In this document: positions 45,184-55,020 of the stretch, piece by piece
Numbering within the stretch: position 1 is the first letter of the stretch
Layout of the letters: the number at the start of each line of letters is the position of its first letter
Assembly: GCA_028274465.1 (NCBI GenBank)
Contig: CM051456.1
Coordinates: 73,642,753 to 73,706,752 of the forward strand
From: Plantago ovata
Taxonomy: Eukaryota; Streptophyta; Magnoliopsida; Lamiales; Plantaginaceae
DNA: 64,000 nt
Direction: 5' to 3'
Position numbers and translations under genes: made by a program
Notes under the pieces: model-generated
Seen by the model: the letters and a program-made list of their open reading frames with translations, nothing else
Databases searched by the model: none
What the model was told of the DNA's origin: nothing

Positions 45184-46387
45184 TGATGAACGTGTATTTT
45201 ACACTTTCATTCGAGTCTTTTTCACCAATTTAGCTATCCTCTAGGTTAATTTAGCTTATATTTTAGTGCATTTTATTAGAATAGTGTCACGTTTCCCTTT
45301 TCTTTGCATTTTTCAGGTTTTAGGTAAAAAACGTATTTATATGGGCAATATTGATGAAGAGGACGAATTTTTGGTGTTTCGAGGACATTCGTGGTGTATC
45401 TAGAAGGTTCCGGATGAGATTTGAGGCCTAGGGGACGAGTTTCAAGGCTTAAAGGTCACTAGAAGGCAAAATCCGAGTCCGAAAGGAAAAGAAGACTAAA
45501 ATCTCGCTCTCGCCGATCTGGACGTCCCGGGCGAACCGCCTGGGACGTGGGGCGATTCGCCCCACACCAGGCGAATCGCCTGGCACCTGGAGCGGTTCGC
45601 CTGGGGAGTTTCCGCAGCTATATATATCTTTGCCTATTTTTCTACGTTTTTCATACATTTTCACATTATTTTGAGAAACAAATTCTCCAATGCCTGTTCT
45701 GGGAATTATTAGCATAGAAGACTCTTTTTCTTATTGATTTGGAAGCTTTAGCATAGAGATTGGACATCTTTGATTTTCGATTCTTGCTTGTGAGTTAGCA
45801 ATTCATCGGAGATTGACAACCTTCGTTGATAACTTGTATCTCACGATTTTTCTGCTTTTATTTATTTCATTCAACGTGTTTTCATTCAATCTTGCTTTGA
45901 TTCTTGTTGATTGCAATATGAGTATCTAAATATATCGTTGGTGATAGTATGTGATTTCTTAGCTAGGGTTCTTAATTATGCATGAGTGGCTTCGCGCGTT
46001 TAAGACTTGATTTATTGTTTTATTTCTTTGATCTATCTAAGCCATCTATCTTCGTAGTGTTGAATTGAAAGGAACACATAAGAAAATTCATGATCATAGA
46101 TCTATATATAAACTTCAAGTACTTCATGCATGATTATTACCCGTTGCTTTGATTGATCATACTATCACTAACTTCCACCATATTGATAAGAAAAATCTGT
46201 GCTTTGCTTGATTTCTGATTTATAGTTTAAGTTAAATTAGATAAAGCTAGTCATAGTCCTTAGAGATCAACACTCGAGGTTATTTTACTTCTACACTACG
46301 TGCCTTGGTTTTCGTCGTAGTTGTGAATTGCCTTTGGCTAAAAACAAATTTATTTGATTAATTGAGTCTGACAATCTCGTTCATCAC
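45184..46387 (+). repeat. 3' LTR of element D
   Basis: It starts TGATGAACG and ends TTCATCA. Palindrome cluster at 45526-45625; TATA-like run at 45618-45628. It is visibly more diverged from the 5' LTR than the F LTRs are from each other. Confidence 0.9.
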
Positions 46388-46745
46388 TCCACGGTGAGTG
46401 GAATTGTAATCTATGCATCCTGAGTTTGGCCCTATGGGTGTTTGGGGGGGGTGGGGGGGTTAAATTTGTGATCTCTGTGTTTTGGGTTTGACGGAATTTT
46501 GAAAGGTGATCCACGGGGAGCGACTTTGTGATCGACGTCTTTTGGGTTTGAGGATATTTCACTAGGTGATCCGCGGGGAGTGACATTGTGGTCTATGTCT
46601 ATTAGGCTTCAGACTATTCCACTAGGTGATCCACGGGGTGAGAATTTGTGATCTATGTCTTTTGCGTTTTAAACTACATGCCGCACTGGGAGCAAATTCG
46701 TGATTAGGTGTTTAGTGGCGAGTGAATTTGTGCATTAAGTGTATC
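46388..46745 (+). repeat. 60-bp minisatellite
   Basis: The unit begins GGTGATCCACGGGGAG and recurs at 46505, 46565 and 46625 with exactly 60-bp steps. Degenerate units lie at about 46386, 46445 (with a G-run) and 46685. Element D ends at the first unit, so D was inserted in or recombined into this repeat. Confidence 0.85.
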
Positions 46746-47376
46746 ATAACTTTGAGCATATGCTACCAGGTGCGATTTAATTTGATTTGCGAGTTGAAAT
46801 CTATTACGTCAACTTGTGTGTTCTTGGGAAGGACATTACACTCATAAAACTTCTGTAATCACATTGTTTTTAATCATGCATATATTCTATTTTATCGTAT
46901 ATAAGCATTATATATCCGTCGATTTTCGATGGCATTTGAACTATAGTAGTAGTATATATAGAGTAAATATACACCTATACTTAATTGAACAACAAATTAA
47001 AATTAGAGGGTTGGAAAAATTAATTGTCACTAACATTACTTGTCACACACACACACTTAACAAAAATACCTACATAATTCTTCTGACAAGTTCAACGGGT
47101 TCACTTTCCTTTTATTGAATACGAATTTTCCAAAGCTAATGAAGTGCATATTTTTCCTAGATATTTTCCTTCATCTTTATTATTTTCTCATAATTATTTA
47201 CGGTGGTATATTTTGTTATAATGATAAACGGATGTGTAATAAGAAATAAAAGAGGAGTCACGGAAGTTTCCATATAAAAATTTATATATAAAATGGTTTT
47301 AAACTCTCTTAGGTACTTATTAAACAATTCACCAAATCAGTTTCCCTTTTTTAGTGATATAATTCTATACGTCTCC
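46746..47376. other. AT-rich intergenic sequence
   Basis: No gene or repeat is recognised. A short CA-type run is at 47041-47054. Confidence 0.5.
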
Positions 47377-48030
47377 ATGGATGCCGCTCTTGGTGAGTCG
47401 TTCCCAAACAAATTTGCCAAAGTTTTTAAGACTCTTGATCACGACGATACTCTGGTAAGATTCGACACTTTCGTTTTCAAATTGTTCATACATTAATTTT
47501 CACGTTAAGTTTGATACTGGTTGGTGTAGAAACGAAAGACAAATAGATCTGAATTACTCTATGGACATTTTTGATGTTGTATGATTTGTCAATATGTACT
47601 TGTAGTAGTTTTTGCTGTTATGGTGTAATCATACAAGTTATCCGATTAACGATTATACATGTGTTCAACTCCTTTATCATTTACTAGTAATTGCGGTCAT
47701 CTTAATTGAGATGCATTGATCTTTTTTTCTTATCTTGTTCTCTTCCTGATGTTTATCCAGATAATTCCATGGAGGTTTTCAAATTATTGCATGGGAATGC
47801 GTGGGAGCATACCGAGTGAAGTTACACTGTCTGTCGAAGAGGGTCTAGTCGCGGAGGTCACGATTGAAAAAAATGGGTTACAGGATTATTATTACTTTGG
47901 AAAGGGTTGAAATCTTTTCCATAGTTCATATAACGTAGAAGCAAATGACATTATGATGTTCACATACGACCCAACAGCTGGGTGACCATATTCGACGGTG
48001 AGGGGGTTGAAAGGGGAGATTTCGACTAAA
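47377..48030 (+). pseudogene. B3 DNA-binding domain gene remnant
   Basis: Exon 1 (47377-47454) encodes MDAALGESFPNKFAKVFKTL and ends at a GTAAGA donor. After an intron ending TTTATCCAG, exon 2 (47761 on) encodes IPWRFSNYC, a VTLSVEEG strand, VTIEKNG and YYFGKG, followed by NVEANDIMMFTYD. This order (IP..F, TL..., W/F-type core, GW, GD..FTY) is the plant B3 fold of REM-type transcription factors, which bind DNA in the nucleus. TGA at 47908-47910 falls where the conserved Trp of the GW motif is expected, and a second TGA follows near 47983. Probably a decayed single-domain B3 gene; a sequencing error cannot be excluded. Confidence 0.6.
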
Positions 48031-49546
48031 TAAGAAGTAAAAAGAATTCTTATTTATCAGCTTCAGGAAGTCCCGTCCGTGTCATAAAAGAGAATTATGA
48101 CAAATGTTTTGTTGTTGTTGGTCCGCATATTAACAGTTTGGTATGACTTACTTTGCTTATTGAATATCAATAATCATTCGAACGATTGCATGTTACTTTT
48201 TTTTATATATTTTTTTTATCTCATTCTTGTGTTTTTTTTTATATATTTTTGTTTGGTGCTTATTTACACAACCTAGTATTTGTTTGGTGTGCCATGCAAA
48301 CACCTTGTTTGATAAATTAGCTTTCATTTCGGATTTCAGCTTAGACTATTACTATAGTTTTACCCATTAAAAATACATTGTTTGGTTCTTGGTTTTTCTT
48401 GTTTCATTTCTTAGACTATTAGTACTACTTTCCAACATTTTATTAGTACTCCATTTAGTATAGATATTGGTAGGATGAGTAAATTGAAATTTTATCAATT
48501 TGCTTGTAATTACTAATTGTGTAGTATGTTGGCTATATGTAATTGTCAATTCAATTAAATATTTAATTATAAAATAACATAGTAGTGGCCTAGTGGGAAG
48601 AAACTGACTTGCCTGAAGTAACTTATTCCTTAGGCAATATATATCCTATAGGCTATTACTGTTGTTCTCGTATGCTGGAAGTAAAAGAGTAATGATTACA
48701 CTTTTTTTGCACTTTTTGAGAGCCATTATTATTAAATATAATAAACATATTACATTGGACTTAAAACACTGTTCTTCATCCATTATCACTCGTCGTTTCA
48801 TCCCCAAAGCAGCTGTCGTTTTTTTCTCTTTCATTTTTTACTTCATCCTTTATCACTCGTCGTTTCATCTCCAAAGCAGTTGTCATTTATTTCTCTTCAT
48901 TTTCACTCCCATCCCTTGAAGGAAAAACGGGAACCGCAATTCGCAACTGAGAACAGAAAGAGGTCCTGGACAATTGCTGGTAAGAACTTGCTTTCTTTTC
49001 TTGCAATTTTGTGACTCAAGTTGACAATGTTTGGATGTCTCAAGATGATTTGTTCACCTGCATGTGCTAGATTTTCATCAATTGATCTAATTTTAGTAGG
49101 TTTTAAATCTATCTGTAGACAGAAATATTGTTGCCTGTTGAGATGATGTTGTAAATATTCGCATTTGTTAGTAGTCAAACTGGTTTCAATTATGGTATGA
49201 CTTAAATATTTACTTTGTTGTTGCCATTTTGATTATTTGATACTGTCAAAAATATGCCTCTGTTTATATAGGCATTTCGATGATTATATCGTGCTTTTTG
49301 GCCCTTTATATGAATTTTGCAACATCCAATTACCCGCAAACTTATAAACATGTTCTGGATAACCAAATGTACCGTATCGTTGCCATGATAGGAGCTCATC
49401 TACACCTCTCTTCCATCGAATTGTGGGGCAGGGGCAGTCTAAATCGAAACAGACATTTCTCATCAGGCTTCTCAGTTTAAATTAGGATCCTTAGTTTACA
49501 TTAGACTCCATTACATACAAAAACAAAAACAAAAGAGAAGAAGAAA
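48031..49546. other. Intergenic sequence with a 67-bp tandem duplication
   Basis: AT-rich with no supported gene. A 67-bp direct duplication (about 48776-48842 and 48843-48905) carries the block 'atcactcgtcgtttcat' twice. 49250-49546 lies directly upstream of the RNR1-like sequence and may include its former coding or leader part, but nothing is recognised. Confidence 0.5.
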
Positions 49547-51509
49547 ATGTGTAGAAGAACATTACAAGAATGCTTGCTGGAGTACCAAGAAAATCACCCT
49601 GCATACGAAGAACGCATAAAATTATTTACGGATGCTTTGAAAGAAGTAGAGTCTCTTCCATTCAATGAACGTCCATCAAAAGATCAATGGCCTGATGACT
49701 TCATTCAAGCTCTGAAAAAATACTCGTTGAAGCCATCTTTAGCAAGACATTACGACTATGAATGTCTTTGTTACTGGGTAAGGTTTCTTTTAATATTATG
49801 ATGCATAACCCTTTTGTTTGTACAAAAAAACACATATTCTGTTTAATTTTTTTCTGATAATTTTTGTTTTATTTGTGTTTTGCTAGATATTCAATGAAAT
49901 GGGAGAAAAAAACTACACAACTGATGATGCTTTTAGGCTACTTGCTATAACTGGGTACTACAGCAAACATGAAAATTTAGACTTGTTAAGGTCTAGATTT
50001 TCACCATATGAAGATGGAGAGTTGTTGGATGACATTCATCAGTTGTCTCAATCTGGGGACTTGAATTATAGTAGGAGAGTTAATTTAACTCATCTATTAT
50101 CAGTTGCTATTGATCCTGATAACTCAGAAGAAATTTGATGATGCATTGAGTGTGAAAATGATGGAGGATGAGCGAATGAAAGTGTGGATTCATATTGGTG
50201 ACCCAACTAGTCTTATAACGTTTGGTAGCAGGATAGATTGTGCTGCAAGGGAAAGAGGCCAAACAATTTATTTGCCTACATGTACATCTTACATGTATCC
50301 AAGAAGAGTTGCAATGGATATGATATCTTTCAAGGCGAATGAAGAATGCAAATCTGTTTCTGTGTCAGTAACCATAAACAAGAGATGGATCATTCAACAT
50401 TGAAGATTGTTTTATTGAGCTGTCAACCATCAAGCCATTGTTAATATCATATGATCATGCTGATTCATTGTTATCATCATCAGTTGATGAGGAATCTATT
50501 AATAGGGTAATGCATCTTCTATCAGTTGCTAGTGGCTGGCGAAGGACATATCGAACTTCTGTAATGCAACAAAGAAAAGGCAACATTGGTGAAAGAAAAA
50601 AGATGAAATATACTCTATTGTCGAATGAAGAGTTTGACCAAATTGCAATCAAAGTGAGTATCTAACTTGTCTGGATAATTGATGTCTTTTATTATTTCTT
50701 ATTTTTTATTTTTATCATTTTACATTTTTTATAACATAGTATTACATATAAAGAAAATGTTAATTTATGTTTTCTGTTAAACACTTTGATTTTTCTCATT
50801 AATGTCCTTTTGTTTTTTGTTTTTCGAACAGCTTAGTAAAATCGATGATGAAGAGCCAATAATAAAAGTTGAACAACGTACTGATGAGAGGACTAGATCT
50901 CAAAACTTAGTAGAAGAAATGATGTTGTTGTGCGGAGATGTTATTGCAAGATATGCGCATCAACACAGTATACCTTTGATTTACAGGTGGGGCCGGAGCA
51001 CCTATTCTACTCGTTTTCTGGAGCGTTTGGATTTAGGCTTAGACAAAGGATATGTTCAATTTACATCTCCGATATGAAGGTACACAGATGTTCTTGTACA
51101 CTATCAAGTGGTAGCATCTATAACAGGTGGGAGTACGCTAGGAAAAGCTGAAATTGAAGAAGTACTTGTTGAGGCAAATTCTGAAACTCGTGGAAAAACT
51201 TTGATTAATGAAACCAAGAGATATTGGATTATTGAACTTTTCAGAAGAGCCCGCATTGAGGGGAAAAGATTTAGAGCCATCGTTTTGGATGTAAGAACAT
51301 GTTACTCTGGCAATCTTGAGTATCATGTTCTCGATGTAGATCTCGAGTATGAAGGTGTGAAGATACATCCAAAGGACGTTTCAATCAAAGATGATCAATT
51401 GTGGCGGTTACAGCCATTAATAGGTAAAGCTACTGTTGTTGAAGTTACAGAAGCTGATCCTCATCATAAAGTTCTCAATTTTCGAGTCTCTGCCAATCAA
51501 GAATTGTAG
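49547..51509 (+). pseudogene. RNase II/RNR1-like exoribonuclease, 5'-truncated
   Basis: Three exons with consensus splice sites: 49547-49777, 49887-50651 and 50832-51509. They encode the middle and C-terminal parts of an RNase II family 3'-5' exoribonuclease of the organellar RNR1 type. Visible blocks are VNLTHLLSVAIDPDNSEE leading to FDDALS (catalytic aspartates), VWIHIGDPTSL, VDCAARERGQTIYLPT, VEEMMLLCGDVIARYA, and GYVQFTSPI. Family members process organelle rRNA and mRNA. The N-terminal cold-shock part is absent. Extra single bases near 50131 and 50385 shift the frame, TGA at 51075-51077 replaces the Arg after TSPI, and about 40 residues are missing before it. Introns are kept, so it is a genomic duplicate, not a retrocopy. 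Confidence 0.8.
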
Positions 51510-52451
51510 ATGAACATGTAGGATGTTGTAACCACTTCTTTCGTATTAATTTGTTTATTATGAAGGAGATGTGAAGTATGTCCACAATTGCCAATTCGAG
51601 CTGTTTGATGTGTTTGAGTTGCTTGCTGCAGCAATGGAATGCAATTTCAAAACTAGACTTGCTACAATTGCTCTTTATGTTTGGCCTGATACCCTCGAGT
51701 CACAAATGCCGACTTTTGCTTATTTGTTGGTTTCAGTTAAAGTTGTATTTTGCTGGAGAATTACTGAATTAGTGAAGTTGTATCTTATTGACGTTTTTTA
51801 TTTTATTTTCTTCAATTTTATTTTGATTTTAAAGATCCCTTACCGCTTAATTAATCACTGCCATTACACCAAAGCCTTGTGTTAGCAAAACTAAATGGGG
51901 GTGAATATGTAATTTCGGGTGGCTACAGCAGGTCAGATTTTAGAAAGACCAGTCAACGGCCTAGGCGCATGATCATGTGAATTAGCGAACCAAGATTGAA
52001 GGATCAAACGAAAGCGACAAAAGACGCCCAGATTCGCATGGTTCACCTGCACCGGCCGCACCAGATTTAAGATCAATACCAAATAAATTAGAAGGGTTAA
52101 TAATTTGTTTCGAAATCTCGACCAATCAAGTTAAATCAATTTATAAGTTTAGTTTTAATCATATTAAAGAAAAGGTTAAATCAATTTAAGACAATCAATT
52201 TAATTTTAACTTTGAAGTATTTTTATGTAGCGAATTTACCTCTTAAATTACCAAAATGTTTAATACCTTAAATTTAGTTAGTGGTCGTGGTATATCTTCG
52301 CCGTATACTTAGGGATATTTTCCAATATACACACACGATAAAGTAGTGGAAGATTTGGAAAACTGAACTCAATCTCACGTACATATCTTCTCGAGAATCC
52401 TCCTATAAAACCTGCATCAGCTTGTAGAAACCATCAATCGATACACTTCCG
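51510..52451. other. Intergenic sequence
   Basis: 51510-51900 has open frames without recognisable domains. 51900-52450 is AT-rich and shows nothing further. Confidence 0.4.
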
Positions 52452-53280
52452 ATGGAGAGTCTATATTGGCCGAGAGACATACTTGTTAATATATTGGGGT
52501 TCCTTGCTACCGAGTGACCAACTTATTGGGCTGGTGAAAAACAATGGTTAAATTTCTTTATCATATATTGATTAATGTTTTCCACGATTCAAGTTTTATG
52601 AATACTTTTTGCTCTATAGTTGTAGAGATCTGAATATCCTTAGATAGGAAAGTGAAGTTCTCAAACTTATTAAACTTGATGGAAGTTCGAACCTGCCAAT
52701 TTCAGTCTTGGAGAAGCTTTTGGATGCAAATAACCCGGAAGCTTTACTACGAAAGTCATTGGTAAATTATTTTTATATTTCATTCAATGCTTCTGCTCTT
52801 TTTTAATAAAATTTTATCCGTTTCCAAAAATAAATAAATAACTAAAATCGTTCCATTTTGTTAAATAATTATAATTCAACGCCTAATACTAACTGTTTCG
52901 ATGTGCAGGAGGAATTTTTCACCAATGCGAACGAATTGGCTTCATATGAGCTTTTCGTGAAGGCCATAGATTTGGGTCACGTACCATCTATTTATGCTTA
53001 TTCTATCGTGAGACTGTTTAGCACTGATCCTGTAGTCAGGGAGAATGGCGCATATGATCTTTCAGCATGGACATCACTGGAACTGAATCGTGACTTCAAA
53101 AGGCGCATGGGTCGAATAACAATCAGGTCGAACAAAATTCACTATAAGCCTTTCTTGCCTAACAATTATTTTCGCCACGGTCATATGGTGATTACTCCAT
53201 TTTGCCACGTTAGACCTGACTTGCTCCAAGCTGATATGGTGGTTGATGTAACTTTTGGAGATGAAATCGTGTGGGCCTAA
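52452..53280 (+). pseudogene. F-box protein-like gene remnant
   Basis: ATG at 52452 opens with an F-box-like start (WPRDILVNILGFLAT), but TGA comes at codon 22 (52515-52517). A middle exon near 52640-52758 encodes LDANNPEALLRKSL and ends at a GTAAAT donor. The last exon (52909-53280) begins after ATGTGCAG with EEFFTNANELASYELFVKAIDLGHVPSI and ends at TAA. The order F-box, NNPEAL, then repeat-like helices resembles plant F-box proteins of the At2g35280 type, which would recruit substrates to an SCF ubiquitin ligase. The match is by memory of the family and moderate. The early stop suggests a pseudogene. Confidence 0.5.
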
Positions 53281-53721
53281 CTTAGTTCAAATGTTTGATA
53301 AGTCGAGCATTTCATATCGTTGTTTTATGCTTTGTGACCACGATTGTTATTTGGTACTTTTGTTTTTTTATTGAATTTGATACATTTTGTTTCTTCATCG
53401 AAATTGTTTTGTTTCTTAAAAGTTTTGTTTCTTTATTGAATAGCTTAAAAATTTATACTATAGTTTAAGAGTAAGAGAAAATTGATTATAAGGGCTCACT
53501 ATGAATGCCTTTTTCAAAAAGGACCCTTTTGTGTTATCAATAATATTTTAGTCCAAATTCAATTACATTTTAGTCCATTTGAGTTGACCACCAGTCCACC
53601 ACCACTTCAAACACCTTACAAGTTCCAACCAATCATGACTTAAAAAAATATATATATATTTTCAATCAAAAAATTAATGTAAAAAATTAAAAAATCTATA
53701 TAGAATAATAAAGTAAAATAA
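53281..53721. other. AT-rich intergenic sequence
   Basis: Nothing recognised beyond simple T-rich and TA stretches. Confidence 0.4.
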
Positions 53722-53850
53722 GAGATGTAATGGTCGAGTGGAAACGTATCGATTGCAAAAGCAACACAACTTTTCAACAAGAGATGTAATGGTCGAGTGG
53801 AAAAGTATCCAGCTCTCAATTGAGATGTCTTCAGTTCAAAACCCACTGGT
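53722..53850 (+). repeat. tRNA/SINE-like head with partial duplication
   Basis: A block of about 21 bases, gagatgtaatggtcgagtgg, occurs at 53723 and again at 53781. After the second copy a box-B-like AGTTCAAAACC lies at 53833-53843, about 42 bases after the box-A-like TGGTCGAGTGG. This spacing suits a tRNA-derived polymerase III promoter. No full cloverleaf is drawn and no poly(A) or duplicated target site was confirmed. Confidence 0.4.
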
Positions 53851-55020
53851 CGCTAGTGTTTCCATTTCTTAATTTTAGCTACTTCCAACTTTTAGTCTTT
53901 CATTACCAGCACACTAACCAACACACTTTGAACATTCACAAATGAATTTTAGTAATAAATGCTCACAAACCGATCCCTGATGTTATATCAATCTCGTATT
54001 TTCTAATGATTTTGTTTGATTTGGTGAAAAAGGAAATGGAAAACTACCCCAATAAAAATATGCCTTTTATGTGAAAGGAAGTTTCCAAATTGCAACAAAA
54101 CTCTTATTCCTTAATTGATGCTACACAAGAATAATAAATATATTATAAAATATATATGTAAATATTATAACATATTGGGATAACGCCCACTACCGAGAAA
54201 TCAGTTCCGCTCTCATATACTATTAGCGCTTTCAGGGTTTTGGTGATCAACCGCCTCTTTTTTATTTTTATTTTTAATTTAACTCTGTGTCGTTATACTT
54301 TTGATCAATTTATATTTCCAATTGTCGATTCAAATTGTGAGTACACATTAGGTTAGTGATGTTGGATTGTTGATCGATATGCTTGAATCGAAGTTTGTTT
54401 ATGTAATTGTTCCCCGTCATGCTTCTTAGAACGTGTGATTGTATGCGCGCGTGTCCAGATTGTTTGATTAACAGTGTTTTCAGACTTAGAATCGGTGCAT
54501 TTTATTCATGTTACTCGATCGGTTAACAATTTGTTTTGTTTTTTTGTATATGTTCAGTTCATTCATTGATGCTTCTTATTTGAAATAGGTTACACCAAGT
54601 TTGCAGACCTAATAGTCCAAAGTATTCTCTCAATACCAAAGTTAGTGATGTAAGTATTTTGATTGTCAACTTGTTTTGCATGGTTATTGTATTGTTTATG
54701 TTACACTCTAATCAAATTCTCATTTTTTCATGTGTTAATTTTGTAGGGAGAGCAGTCATAATCATGTGTATCCAACGAAAACCAATGATACACACCTTCC
54801 CAAACGGGCTAGGAAGGCGATGTACACCCGACAACCCCGGCAAAACCTACATCACAGCCCCCCAAGGCTCGGATAATTAGGAAGATTCGTAAATCCAACT
54901 CGTCTTCGTCATCAGACAAGGTGGCAGGTCATGTTTTTATTTCAAAAGCAATTAGTACCGTGAATCTTACATGTTCTCATTTGTTACAATCACGATGAAT
55001 AGGTAACGTATTCTACATGG
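53851..55020. other. Upstream sequence of the Ulp1-like region
   Basis: AT-rich to about 54230. 54230-55020 may hold leader exons of the next gene: short segments at about 54748-54880 encode a basic region and lie between plausible splice sites. Nothing firm can be named. Confidence 0.35.

Larger units (their letters stand above)
40028..46387 (+). mobile_element. Gypsy element D, gag-protease only, chimeric
   Basis: It has two LTRs, a PBS, a gag-protease region like element A, a long 3' noncoding part like array F, and no RT or integrase. The LTRs (1198 and 1204 bp) differ by many substitutions and indels. The flanking pentamers CTTTT (left) and CTCCA (right) do not match. The left flank is element C and the right flank is a minisatellite, so the two ends seem to come from different insertions. 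Confidence 0.8.

Noticed and set aside
47000..53300. Helitron capturing B3, RNR1 and F-box fragments
   Set aside because: It would explain truncated intron-bearing gene pieces side by side, but I found no CTRR-type end with a hairpin that I could defend by eye. Kept only as a test in the RNR1 finding.
53722..53850. Functional tRNA gene
   Set aside because: No complete cloverleaf or anticodon arm could be drawn from the sequence between the two boxes.
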